Shown: one piece after another, positions 43,257-54,585 of the stretch
Numbering within the stretch: the stretch's first letter is position 1
How the letters are laid out: the number at the start of each line of letters is the position of its first letter
Assembly (NCBI GenBank): GCA_958510825.1
Contig: OY294047.1
Span: 3,472,001 to 3,536,000, forward strand
Length of the DNA stretch: 64,000 bases
Reading direction: 5' to 3'
From: Brachypterus glaber
Taxonomy: Eukaryota > Arthropoda > Insecta > Coleoptera > Kateretidae
Notes under the pieces: generated by a model
Databases searched by the model: none
What the model was told of the DNA's origin: nothing
Seen by the model: the letters and a program-made list of their open reading frames with translations, nothing else
Position numbers and translations under genes: made by a program

Positions 43257-43456
43257 NNNNNNNNNNNNNNNNNNNNNNNNNNNNNNNNNNNNNNNNNNNN
43301 NNNNNNNNNNNNNNNNNNNNNNNNNNNNNNNNNNNNNNNNNNNNNNNNNNNNNNNNNNNNNNNNNNNNNNNNNNNNNNNNNNNNNNNNNNNNNNNNNNNN
43401 NNNNNNNNNNNNNNNNNNNNNNNNNNNNNNNNNNNNNNNNNNNNNNNNNNNNNNNN
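43257..43456. other. Assembly gap (200 N)
   Basis: Exactly 200 N, probably a placeholder length. It begins inside a Tc1/mariner copy, a likely reason for the break. Open frames crossing it are artefacts. Confidence 0.98.
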
Positions 43457-44084
43457 CCGATTTTTTTATAGGGTTATAGCGTTTTTAATGGTTTTAATTT
43501 AGAAAAAGCTAATATCCTAAAATATTATTTAAATATTAAATAACCAGTAACGGCATCCATAAGATATTAGATATAACAGGAATGTGGATTTATGATGTCA
43601 CAAACACGTTATTTTCGGGATGTCATTGTGTGATGTTATTAGGGGCGGACTTAGGACATCCCCACCATGCTACATTCTTGTTAAATGAGACTACAATCTT
43701 AACATCACATGTCACATATTAACGTGACTTTCACGTGAATTTCATGTTATTTTGCTACCTGGGCCTCCTATGTTGTTTCAGTTGAAATAACGTATGAACG
43801 TGAAAATGAAAACAATTACAAAAACATTTTTCAATCCGTTTAATTACGTTAAATAAAAATAAAATAATTTTTGTCAATAAACTCCCATATCCACTTAAAT
43901 ATATTAATTTAATTAGCATTTAATTATAATAAGAACAAGTTCATTATCATCAAGTCATAATAATTTAATAAAACAAGCATTCCATTATATATTATTCACA
44001 TGTGCACAGTAAATGGTATACTGCATTTCCAAAATAATTTTCAAAAAAAAAAAAATAACAAAAAAAATACATTAAAAAAAGATC
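43457..44084. repeat. Word-type repeat with GTGACGT/ACATCAC and AT-rich flank
   Basis: 43550-43760 has TGATGTCACAAACACGTTAT, GATGTCATTGTGTGATGTTA, ACATCACATGTCACATATTA and CGTGACTTTCACGTGAA, then ends TGCTACCTGGG, like the CCCAGATAGCAC end at 40581. From 43970 a piece of the 8025-type repeat follows. No gene. Confidence 0.5.
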
Positions 44085-44390
44085 TTTATCCAATACATAC
44101 AGATAAAAAGACAATTACCAGCTTTATTTTAAATAGATAAACTCAATAATAACCCCCTCGTGGCTTTTACTTTATTGAGTGGATAATTATTTATTTTACC
44201 CACTCAACTGTCACTTGTCAAATTATTTTCTTGCAAATGTCATTAAAATTTTTAATAAAGATATGAATTCCTAAGTTATTTATTGGATCAAACCTTGTAT
44301 GGCACTCATGGGTAAAGTAAGATATTGCCCATGAGAAAATTAACCTGCGAGGCGTCAGCCAAGCAGGTTAATTTTCGAGAAATAACTATT
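44085..44390 (-). mobile_element. Element H, copy 5, rearranged hairpin
   Basis: Begins TTTATCCAATACATACAG and ends ATAACTATT. The hairpin segment (AAATTAACCTGCGAGGCGTC, AGCCAAGCAGGTTAATTTTC) is inverted relative to copy 4, as expected from flipping between its own inverted arms. Confidence 0.75.
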
Positions 44391-44898
44391 TTTGAAAGAC
44401 GAAAAATTATTGAAAAAGTTTTCAAAATAACTTTCAACTTTTTTTTGTTAATTTTTCTATTAAATTTTCTTTTTGCGAAAAACGACAAATTAAAAAAAAA
44501 ATTCAAAAACGTAGTTTTCTTTCAGCTTTTTTCGATTTTTTACCCACCATAACTTTTTTTCTTTTTGTGGGGATTACTTTCAAACAATAGGGATCTTCCC
44601 CTCCTAGAACTTGATTTTTCCTGAAAATTTCAAGTCGATCGGATTATTTGTTCTTGAGTGTTCACAAAAATCGTGACAAATAGACAGAAAAAGTCAAAAA
44701 ACGTAAAAAATAAATCAATTTTTTTACCAGCGTTACACCGTGTGCAGGACTTTCCTAAGGGAAAGTAAAATAATAATTAAAAATAGCAACCTATGCAGTT
44801 TATTTAAAATAATATTTATTAGGAAATGATTAATAAACTGCAATGTTAACATTTTCTTCATAATTTGTATGCCTACAAATGCATGCATATGCATTATA

Positions 44899-45474
44899 CA
44901 GTGCGGTCCAAAAGTCTCTTAACTTTTGAAAGAGATGAGATAATATACGATATGATCGTTTTCAAATTCAAAACACTTAAATAAGACAATTTAAACTATC
45001 TTTTGGCATATATTTGATATTTTTAGGTTTTAAAATATGGTCAAGGGGGCATAGGACGTGATTTTTTTTAAAAGAAAAGGGGTCGTGTGATGAAACATTT
45101 TAAAGAAAATAAAATTCTATATTCGACCATTTTTTTATTTTTTAAACATATTTTTTAAGGGTTTTATTTTTTAATTTTGTTTTGCTAAAAAATGCGATTT
45201 TTAAAGATTTTTTTTGTAAAATTTTATTTATTTTATTTTAAATTAGTTTAAAAGTATACTTACGTATACGTATTTTCATGATGAAATGAACCATTTTCTT
45301 GTTAAATTGTTTGTTTTGTTTTAAGGAATGTTGACAATAATTCCTATTTTCAACCATATTTTAAACACCCGAAAAAAGTCTCAAAATAAAAAAAAAATAT
45401 GTGGTCAAATGGAGAATTTTAAATGATTTAAAATGATTACGCGACCCCCCTTTTTATTTAAAAACATTGCTCCC
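44899..45474. mobile_element. Tc1-like foldback MITE, copy 1, interrupted by LINE
   Basis: Starts CAGTGCGGTCCAAAAGTC after TA. The first arm and part of the second (GGAGAATTTTAAATGATTTA) match 56289-56988; the second arm stops where LINE coding sequence begins, near 45475. Confidence 0.75.
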
Positions 45475-46435
45475 AAAGGTCTACGATCCCTAAGTACTTG
45501 GCAATGTATAAGCAAACTATCTTTAAATACAGATAAAACGAAATTTATTACCTTTGCAAGTACCATAGTAGGTCAACCCTCGTTTTCAGAAATAAAAATC
45601 CACAATTTTAGTTGCGCTTCTGTACCTTGTAATTGCCTAAAGATTTTAAATACTGATAAGATTAAATATTTAGGGATTATAGTAGACAAATTTCTACGCT
45701 GGGATGAGCATACTCTTTATATAAACAAAAAAGTAAGACAAATGACGCACAAATTTTATGTATTACGTGATATTCTTAATAAAAAATTAATAATGGCTAT
45801 ATATAAATCACTTGTGGAATCACTACTAAGTTATTGTGTTGCTATATGGGGCGGCCTACATGGGATCATTGTCATGTCTACAAACGTCGCAAAACATGAT
45901 TTTAAAAATAATACTTCATAAGAATAGACTTTTCAACTCTGAAAAAGTCCAATTCCACTTTTTCGAAATGCTCTTACACAAAGATCAATATTTTATAATG
46001 CACCCACCCTATTCAATCGACTTCCTCATAGCACTAAATTAATCGAAAATCTAACAAGATACAAAAAAGAAATAAAACAAATAATTCTTAAAAAAACTAT
46101 CGATTTAATAACATAACTTTTTTTCTCTCCGCAAAGGTTTATAAAAAGTATATTTTAATCAAAATTTTATTAACCTGTTTTCTCATCTTTTTCGCGATTT
46201 AATTAAGAAACAAATCTACCTAACGTAGCTATCTATTTAGACTACTTGCACACAAGCATTTATGCTTAGGCAAGTTTTATCATGTCTATTATTTATAGGT
46301 AAATTTTGTATTAGGTTAAGGTTTAGTTAGGAAAAACATATGTATACACTAAGATATGACTTGTACAATTTTTTCTTTGTAAATGATGGGATATGAAATA
46401 AATTTATTATTAAATAAATTTATTAATTAAAGGTG
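45475..46435 (+). pseudogene. Broken non-LTR reverse transcriptase, C-terminal part
   Basis: The frame at 45475-45921 reads LSLNTDKTKFITFAS, IKYLGIIVDKFLRWDEHTLY and LIMAIYKSLVESLLSYCVAI then WGG: the segment after the palm domain in I/Jockey/CR1-type elements. A frameshift near 45880 moves the rest (LKIILHKNRLFNSEKVQFHF) to another frame. No palm catalytic residues are present. An AT-rich 3' UTR runs to the TTATTAAATAAATTTATT tail. Confidence 0.8.
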
Positions 46436-46959
46436 TTATGTAACATTTTTTTAAACGTTTCACCCAAAAAACCCTGCATACCATTTTTTAAGAATGTGAA
46501 AGAAAAACCATACCATTTTTTAAGAATGTGCAAGAAAAACCTGACTTTTGGCAAAAATAAGGGGTCTGTGGCCCATAGTGTTATGTAGAGAAAAATCAAG
46601 ACTGGTAGGGGTTTCAGCGGGCGAAGATAACTAGGAATATTATTGTCCTCACCATGGCGCTGACCACTTTTTTTTTGTGGGACTGTGTATTTATTTGAAT
46701 TAAGGTCTTGATTAAAGATATTTAATTACATCTGACAACTTAATCCAAACTTATAACATACAAACATACAAACACAGATTTACCTTAATTTATAGTAATT
46801 ATATTTATTAGATAGAAATAATAATTAAATGACAAATAAATAAACATTTACTTTAAATCTGTAATGAAATAATAATTATATTTTGGACTTACAACTTGTA
46901 AGCCCATGTATCTAATTACAATGTCTACATTGTAACCTCGATTGTAACTTAAGTTACAA
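46436..46959. other. Intergenic, no gene seen
   Basis: A short direct duplication (ACCATACCATTTTTTAAGAA region) lies near 46480-46530. The rest is AT-rich. Confidence 0.4.
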
Positions 46960-48125
46960 GCAAAAGGCACTAAGTCAATTTATTTCAATTAAACTACTTG
47001 ATTTTTTTAATCAACAAATGAGACATCATTATATCCAAACATGTAACTGCGATTACCAGTAGTTCTTTTTTTCCAAAAATAATTATTACAAAATTGAAAA
47101 ATAAAATTCAAGTTTTTGTCAATATCTCAAAACCATGTTTTATGGCTTAGTGCTCTTTGCTTGTAAGCTCATGATATTAACTCGCCAGACAGGGGCGTAA
47201 CGAGGTCCAAATGTTGGGGAGAGGCTTGAGCCCCTAGGATTTCCACGAGATATCTATTGGACATGTATTTTTTAACCTCCTGGATATAGGCGGACCTGTG
47301 GAAGTCCATGGGATATCTAATGTCAATCCAGGCTATCCACTAGATATACTCTATATCCAGAAAGTATATCCCCTGGATGGATCTAATAGTTTTATGTGCT
47401 GTCTGGGCGGTTTCAGCGAGCGAAAATATATAGGAATATTATGGTCATACCCATGGCGCAGACCGCTTGATTTGTTGTGGGCCTGTGTTATGCATGGCCA
47501 TAGGCACCAACACCGGGGGACCCAGGGGCCATGGCCCCCCTGGACTCATAACAGGGGGGCGCCTCCCCCTGAAAAATTTTCTATATTTTTATAACTTACC
47601 TCATAAAAGTTATAAATTTTATAAAATGAAAAAATTTATAACTTTTATGTAAATTATTTTTACTTAAAAAAAAAATTGTTCTCTACCTGGGAATTTGAAT
47701 AGTCGGCGCCTATGTGCATGGCTAAATGACGTTAAGTACCATTTTAGCCTTTTAGAAAAACATTTATTAACAGAAAAACGATATATCTAACTCTCTCCTT
47801 TAGAAATTTCTGTAACAATATACTTTGAAACTTTTACTTTTGATTAAACACAATTGCATCGAATTGATTTTTTTTTAATTTATATTACATTATACATATA
47901 TATTACAAACATGGTTTTGAGATATGGACAAATTTAACTTTCATTGTTATTGTTTAATTTTTGTAATAATTATTTTTGGAAAAAAGAACTACTGCAAATC
48001 GCACGTTTGGACATAATGTTTTCCCATTTGTTGATTAAGAAAAAATGAAGTATGTAGTTTGATTCAATTACATTGACTTTTTACTATAGTACTTAGTACT
48101 ATTATAGTACTATAGTGCCTTCTGC
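46960..48125. mobile_element. Large foldback with other elements in its loop
   Basis: The left arm (about 46960-47150; CAACAAATGAGACATCATTA, CCAAAAATAATTATTACAAA, ATATCTCAAAACCATGTTTT) recurs inverted at about 47905-48125. The loop holds a word-type repeat (47255-47406: GATATCTATTGGACATG, CCATGGGATATC, ending GTGCTGTCTGGG) and a GC-rich element (47499-47713) with CATAGGCACC/GGCGCCTATG ends. No gene. Confidence 0.7.
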
Positions 48126-48586
48126 TTTAAGCGCACGATATTAGCAGTAACCAATATCACACATTTCAATTTCTTCATATAAATTTATGTACCTAGTATA
48201 TGTTGAAAAAGGATCAGAATCTGATAATTAGATTTAGGAACATTATATCATCTTCAAGTAAAATTATCCGGTACGTAATATACCTCTGTCGCATAGCAAC
48301 CACCAGAATTCGGAATTTATCCTGCTAAGACCCCTTTTTGCTTCTTTCGAATAAAAAAAACTGCAAAGTTTTTCTTGTGCATGATAGAAAAAAAAAGTAT
48401 AAATATGTATGTGTGAGTGAGTTAGACCCGGTTCCGATTAGTTAAAATGCAATTTTTCAAAAATTAGTAAATTTTACGTAATTTCAATCACAAAAAACTA
48501 AGTCCTTAAGAAAGGACCCTTAAAATACATTAAGTAAATGTTGGATACTCTACTGCCATTTAACAATGTGGGTTAAAATGTTATTA
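48126..48586. other. Intergenic, no gene seen
   Basis: AT-rich with no repeat match or exon that I can support. Confidence 0.4.
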
Positions 48587-48719
48587 GGGCCACTTGCACC
48601 AAATTTGGATCTGGGTTTATCTCAACTAAACCGAGTAAGTTAAAAATGCTGCGTTCCGATTGGTTGACCATCATTTTAATCCACGTTTAAAGTTAAACTA
48701 TCATTGTTGCAAGTGGCCC
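48587..48719. mobile_element. MITE family A, copy 3 (TTA target duplication)
   Basis: GGGCCACTTGCACCAA and TTGCAAGTGGCCC ends, with TTA at 48584-48586 and 48720-48722. This is the best preserved copy of the family. Confidence 0.88.
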
Positions 48720-49068
48720 TTAGTATATGAACTGTTCAAAAATTGTTGAACCTCCCCTAAATACAATAATGTAAAGTGTACCTAAGTCAACTTAAGGTGC
48801 ATTTCCCTTGCGTTACGTAATACTTGAAGAACCCCTATAGGTAATTCAATTTATCCATATCAACTACTAATACCAAAAAAGGTACGGTAAAAGTAAAACG
48901 TAAACGGGTAAATAACATTCTTGACACGCGGAAATCCCCGCGACTTTCAACTTAACCAAACTTAAGAACAAGTTCCGTTGTCCACTTTCACAGCGAGAGT
49001 CAATGGTGTGTGTTCAAAAGAAAAGGACCTATGTTGCTTTTAGCCTTTTAAAAAGATTAAGTCAGTTC

Positions 49069-49386
49069 TATTGACAACGAACTAATAACTCTTCTCTCTA
49101 GAATACGCATACCGTTAATATAAAGTATCGCCAACATCTCGGTTTGTTTGTAAACAAATAATAGGTATATTCAGGCCTGAAAATAACAGTTACCAGTAAT
49201 TGTTATTGTTGTCTCTGTTAGAACAAAGCTGTGCGAGTAAGACAGACAAATGTATATGTTGGCTACGTTTTTGTCAGTTTTTACAAATGAAATGCCTATT
49301 CTAGAGAGAAGAGTTATTAGTTCGGTGATTGACGTGCGTAAACAATATTGCTATTTTGGCAATATTGTTTACGCACGTGCGCACGT
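49069..49386. repeat. Inverted repeat plus 45-bp palindrome
   Basis: AACTAATAACTCTTCTCTCT near 49079 recurs inverted (AGAGAGAAGAGTTATTAGTT) near 49303. Directly after it, CGTGCGTAAACAATATTGC and GCAATATTGTTTACGCACG form a near-perfect hairpin (about 49335-49379). The 74-codon open frame across it mirrors the palindrome and is not a gene. Confidence 0.7.
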
Positions 49387-49995
49387 GAATAGACCTGAAA
49401 AGTTAAGAAAAATCGTCTCAAATGAGCGACAATACATTCTCATAAATAAAGTTATGTCCAGAAACAGTTTCTAATATTTTAAAATATACTCCCAAATATT
49501 TGAAAAAAAAATAAAAAATATTCAAATAAGATCTTTTTTAAGATACGAAAAATTTTTGAAAAAAAAAAGATTTAAAAAAAATGTTTTTTTTTTATTTTCA
49601 CTGCGAAAAACGAAAAAAAATTGATATTTTTTTAAATTATATTTCATTTTTTAAAAAAGTTTTACCCCCATAACATTTTTGTTTTTGGGTGGTCATTTCA
49701 AAAAAACCTAAACTTAACAGGGTCGCACTGTGGGGAGGATTACTTTCAAAATTGGTAGAATTGGCCTTTATAATAAAAGTAATTAACATTAATGAGAATT
49801 TTCTTTCAGCTTTTTTCGTTTTTTTAAATAACTTTTTTGTTTTTGGGGAATTATAATCTTTAAAAAACAATAGGAATCTTCCCTTCACAGAACTTGATCT
49901 TTCCTGAAAATTTCGAGTCGATCGCATTGTTATCATGTTTTTAATTTTAGCCTGTGGCTCTAAATACACAGTAGGTATGTACACAATGTTTTATC
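49387..49995. other. Intergenic, dispersed repeat, no gene
   Basis: 49500-49930 repeats parts of the 8200-8600 repeat (GAAAAACGAAAAAAAATTGA, CTTTCAGCTTTTTTCG, AACTTGATCTTTCCTGAAAA). Confidence 0.5.
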
Positions 49996-50366
49996 TTACA
50001 CGGAAAGAAATTAGTGGACTCTGCGCTATACATTATAAGATATTTGGTAACTGTGCAAATTATAGTGATTTAAGCTATATATTATAAGGGACACGATAAC
50101 TAATAATGTTAAAAATAAATTGGAAACGATTATATTTATCACAGGCACTATTATAAATTTACAGAAATTTTTTATATTATAAATATTATTAGCAGGAACA
50201 ATAATATTGTATTTTATTATTCACAAAACAATTAAAGTATATCATATAATTTTTTACACTGAATGTCAGAATTGTAACAGGAAGCCTTATATTTATATAA
50301 TAAGCGATTAAAATTTGATTGGTATATGCCTTTTAGCGCTCTTAGCTATAATTTTTTTCCGTGTAC
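49996..50366. mobile_element. TIR element with ATTATAA words
   Basis: Ends TTACACGGAAAGAAATTA and, inverted, TGTACACGGAAAAAAATTAT. The interior repeats ATTATAA/TTATAAT words. Non-coding, about 370 bp. Confidence 0.7.
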
Positions 50367-50811
50367 AAAGTTCAAATTTTATAAATTTAAAAAGTTTAAT
50401 TTGGGAATATGAGATCCGGTAAAACTCCGACCCGACAACTTTTTCTGGTGAAAGTAGGTATATAAATATCTGTTCCACTAAAATTTTAGAACGCTTGTGG
50501 GAAAAATACTTTTAATTCTTGTTTTAAAAAATAATGTAATTACTTGGATATCGATATTTAAGTAATTTAGGACATCGAGATAAGCGTACAAATATATTTG
50601 TATACTATAATGAGATTTTTAACGAAAAAATTATCCCATAAAGCAGCTGTTCCATAATTAGTAAAAGCAAATAAGAAATATTAAATGGATACCCTTCTAA
50701 ACGGGTGTCAATATATTTAAATAGCTAATATGGAGGGGTACTCCTAAATATTTTTTCCCAATTTTTCAACTAACTCAAAAAAAAGCTTTACCTCTGGCAG
50801 AAAATTTTGAT

Positions 50812-51023
50812 AATAAGACAATTACAAGCTTTATTTTAAATAGATAAACTCAATAATAACCCCCGCGTGGCTTTTACTTTATTGAGTGGATAATTATTTA
50901 TTTTACCCACTCAACTGTCACTCGTCAAATTATTTTCTTGTAAATGTTATTAAATTTTTTTTTCAGGGTAATTTCCTCATGGGCAATATCTTACTTTACC
51001 CACTAGTACCATAAATAACTATT
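50812..51023 (-). mobile_element. Element H, copy 6, partial
   Basis: AAGACAATTACAAGCTTTAT to CCATAAATAACTATT, with the middle (the GAATTCCTAAGC region) deleted. Confidence 0.8.
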
Positions 51024-51350
51024 ATTTTGTTGTGCGAAACTTGTGGGATAGGTTGATTGAATAGATTATATCTTTGAGGAAAGTTAAAATTTTCTTTTTC
51101 ACATTATTTACTAAATTTAAATGCTTAATTCACCTATTAATCAGGTATGTGATATATCTTTTAGCGAGAAAAGAGAAATCTTACCATAAATTACAAAAAG
51201 TCAATAAACTGATATTGTCTTCTGCTTCAGTACCTCAGTACTTGTATGCGGCAATGAAACTTTAAAACAAAAGCTGATAGGAAAAATTAGATACCTTAAC
51301 ACTGTTTTACCCAAAAATAACTTAAAGAACGTACGTACTGCAGTACGTAA

Positions 51351-51496
51351 GGGCATATCCACAGGCTCACATAACAACATAGTACGTAACAATGCGATAC
51401 CGTGATTGGCTTGATGTGTCGCCATTTATCTTGTAAGCTATCACGGCATCGCATTCTTATATTTTATGTTCTTCTGCAAGCTTCTGGATATGCCTT
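51351..51496. mobile_element. Palindromic MITE family C, copy 2
   Basis: GGGCATATCCACAGGCTCAC and CTTCTGGATATGCCTTAA ends; the core CAATGCGATACCGTGATTGG and its inverse match copy 1 at 40180-40330. Confidence 0.8.
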
Positions 51497-52241
51497 AACC
51501 CGGGTTACGTCTATGCCATATTCAAGAGCCCAGCAATATTCTGCCAGCATATGCGTTCTTGTCTTTTGTTTTTTATAACTTATAAATTAATTTAAAAACC
51601 TTGGTCAATGCCACAAAAGTCCAAATATTCCAATGCCAGACTTTTAGGAAAAAAACTCATTATAAAACAGTGTAAATTAGCAACTTTAAGTGCATATAGA
51701 AAAAAATCCTAACGTGACCCGAAAAGTCTGATTACAGATTCGCAATCTACGACCCAAAATTAGTTAAAAAAAGTTGGTCCGATGCCAGAATTTTTTTTTG
51801 CTGTCGTACCATGTAATTATTATAAATATAATCAGTATTTAAACGTTTGTCATCTTGACCATCTTGACGTATTTATTACTAACATACAATATTTTAAGCA
51901 AAGAAATTTGATATTTATACGAGTAATGTGAATTTACATTATGCAATATAAGTAAATTCAAATTAATGATTGGGCAATTTTTTTTAATACCCTTCCACTA
52001 ATTGCTGAAAAATCATTTTATAATTTGTTCATTAGGAATTTATTTAGTGTTTACTTAGTCATGTTAAAGGCGGTCAATATTAATTTTTTAACTAGGTGCA
52101 GTTTTTAATTTGTGAATTTTAGATCTGGTAAGCATTTTAAAACATCGATAAGAAATATTAATTTTGGGATATTTGGATTTTGGTACAATGTGATCGAAAA
52201 ACAAGTCTTAAAAAGTAACCACCAAATATACATATGTATAT
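51497..52241. other. Intergenic, no gene seen
   Basis: AT-rich DNA with no exon that I can support. Confidence 0.4.
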
Positions 52242-52540
52242 TTTATCCAATACAGATGATAAGACAATTACCAGCTTTATTTTAAATAGATAAACTCAAT
52301 AATAACCCCCGCGTGGCTTTTACTTTATTGAGTGGTTAATTATTTATTTTACCCACTCAACTGTCACTTGTCAAATTATTTTCTTGTAAATGTCATTAAA
52401 ATTTTTAATAAAAATATGAATTCGTAAGCTATTTATTGGATAAAACCTTGTATGGCACTCATGGGTAAACCGATATTGCCCTCTCGAAAATTAACCTGCT
52501 TGGCTATCGCCTTTACCCACTAGTACCATAAATAACTATT
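52242..52540 (-). mobile_element. Element H, copy 7
   Basis: TTTATCCAATACAGATGATA to CCATAAATAACTATT. Part of the inner hairpin is deleted (GCTTGGCTATCGCCTTTACC). It is followed by TTCGCCCTCGCCAAAATTTC, similar to the flanks at 34400 and 39530. Confidence 0.8.
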
Positions 52541-53279
52541 AATTCGCCCTCGCCAAAATTTCAAAACACGAAACGCCCTTACGTGATTTTCCGGTGAAAA
52601 CCAGTAATGCCAATTTATTATGTTTGTTATTTACCATAAATCTGAGCAAAATCTAAATGCTTTTTTAAGAAAATCGAAATTTTCTATATTTTTTTCATCA
52701 GTAAACTACCCTTATTTGGGAGAATAGGGAAAACTCCCTCTGGGTGGGCGGATCGACGGATGGATTTTTTAGAATGTATATACCTTAAAACCGATAAATT
52801 TCAGCGAAATATGAAAAACTTTTTTTTTCGTTTTAACATATTTTCTCCCGTATTCGCTCGAAAGTAAAAAACAAAGAGCAGGTTTTAGGATATGACTGCA
52901 GCCAAGGGGTATACCTAGAAACTGGTTCTAAAGTCAGTGGTTCTCTCTACTACTACAAAGGTCCTCGACAAGGGATGCATAATTAAGTAGTATACTATAA
53001 GGTTAAACAAACAAACAAACAAACAAACAAACCTCGCTCGAAAATTTGTAAAATGAATTCGGGAACCCCAATGAATTCCAAGAAATCCCAATAAGTTCCA
53101 GGGAATTCCAAGGAATGCCTATGCATTCTGAGGAATCCCAATGAATTCTAGGGAATCCCAAGGAATTCCATTAGTAAGTCCGGTTTGTACAATGAATTCC
53201 AGAAGAAAAGGTTTGCCATCTACTACATGCAGCTTAAAAGCTATTTTATTTAAAGACTATTTGGTGAAACTTTTTCTTA
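52541..53279. repeat. Intergenic; (CAAA)n and AATTCCA minisatellite
   Basis: An (AAAC)n run lies at 53007-53032. From 53052 to 53172 the words AATGAATTCCAAGAAATCCC and AATGAATTCTAGGGAATCCC repeat every 18-20 bp with variation. No gene. Confidence 0.65.
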
Positions 53280-54465
53280 CCCTGCTGAAAATGACGGATC
53301 TGTGCGGATATGATTTTCGAATGATATATGCGGAAATGCCGGATAAATGCGGGTGTGTTTTACATCTGCTTTTGTCGGCAACCAAAAAAGCAAAAAGTCT
53401 CCGTGTATCTGTTTTGTTGTGTTTTAGTTCCGGTTAGTGCACCACAACCGCGTTTATTGGGAAGGATTGACGGACAGTGTCGGATAAACGCGGATATACG
53501 CCGATATAATAAAAAAAAAGACGACCGAGCGCAGATATGAGCGGACTAGGGCGGTTTAATGCCGACAAAAATTTGGAAATATTGACGGACAGTGTCGGAT
53601 AAACGCGGATATACGCCGACATAATCTGAAAAAAAGACGACCGAGCGTAGATATAAGCGGACTAAGGCGGTTACATGCCGACAAAACTGGGAAAGATTGA
53701 CGGGACAGTTTCGGATAAACGCGGATATACGCCGACATAATTCGAAAAAAAGACGACCGAGCGCAGATATGATTGGACTAGGGCGGTTACATGCCGACAA
53801 AATTGGGAGATTGATGGACAATGTCAGATAAACGCGGATATAAGCCTACATAATCCAAGCGCAGATATGAGCGGATAAATGCCGACTAATACTCTGACAG
53901 ACAAAACCACTTAGGCTGGTGTAAGACGACATGATCGGACGCGCATAGCCGGATATAAGCCGACTTAATGAAACAGAAAAAAAACAGACTTGGGCAGGTA
54001 ACAGCCGACATAAATTATTTTGGACATACGCGGACTTGTGCGGAAGTACTTCTATTGTGAAAAAGCCGGACTTATGCAGATATAAATATTTGACTGCCAA
54101 ATTAGGATAAAAGCAGATATAAAAATAACAAAAATTGCGGGTATCAGCCGACAAAAATTATATTTCAACTTTCCGGATCTAAGCGGACTTGTGCGGACAA
54201 AAATTCTATGTAAAAATTTCGGATGCATGCAGACCTAAATGTCTAACTGTAGATTTAGGATCATTGCAGATATAAATAACACCTGCTATAGCCGACTCAA
54301 TGCAACTGAAAAATTTGCCGACTTCTGCGGATCTGATTTTAATCCTAAATTGCGGGTGAAATGCAATTGACGGGTGAACGCGGATGTAGCGGGTCTAAAA
54401 CATATCAAAACGGATTTGTTTTTTCACCCGCACAGAGCTGCACAGATCCGTCATTTTCAGCAGGG
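53280..54465. mobile_element. TIR element filled with GCGGATAT/GCCGAC words
   Basis: The inverted ends, CCCTGCTGAAAATGACGGAT continuing CTGTGC, are exact over 26 bp, and TA lies on both sides (53278-53279 and 54466-54467). The interior has a tandem block of 115 bp (ATTGACGGACAGTGTCGGAT starts at 53466, 53581, 53696 and, varied, 53810). Beyond it lie free variants of GCGGATAT, GCGGACTT, GCCGACATAA and TAAACGCGG up to the right end. No transposase. The TA duplication fits Tc1/mariner mobilisation in trans. Confidence 0.85.
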
Positions 54466-54585
54466 TATCTTTTCGAAAGCTTTTTTGTGAAAACCTGAGA
54501 AAAATCCCATAGCTTAGGCAAGTTTCTTTAATGTGTTTTTTTTGTTTCAGAGAAGTAAACGAAATTAGATAGTACCTATTATAAG

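Noticed and set aside
43204..43502. Two open frames spanning the N gap
   Set aside because: They consist almost wholly of unknown residues; the visible part is Tc1/mariner terminus.
49250..49474. 74-codon open frame near 49.3 kb
   Set aside because: It crosses an inverted repeat and a hairpin; the sequence is explained by the palindromes.
53141..54154. Overlapping open frames in the GCGGATAT word element
   Set aside because: They arise from the word repeats on both strands and change with each 115-bp unit; no transposase motif is present.
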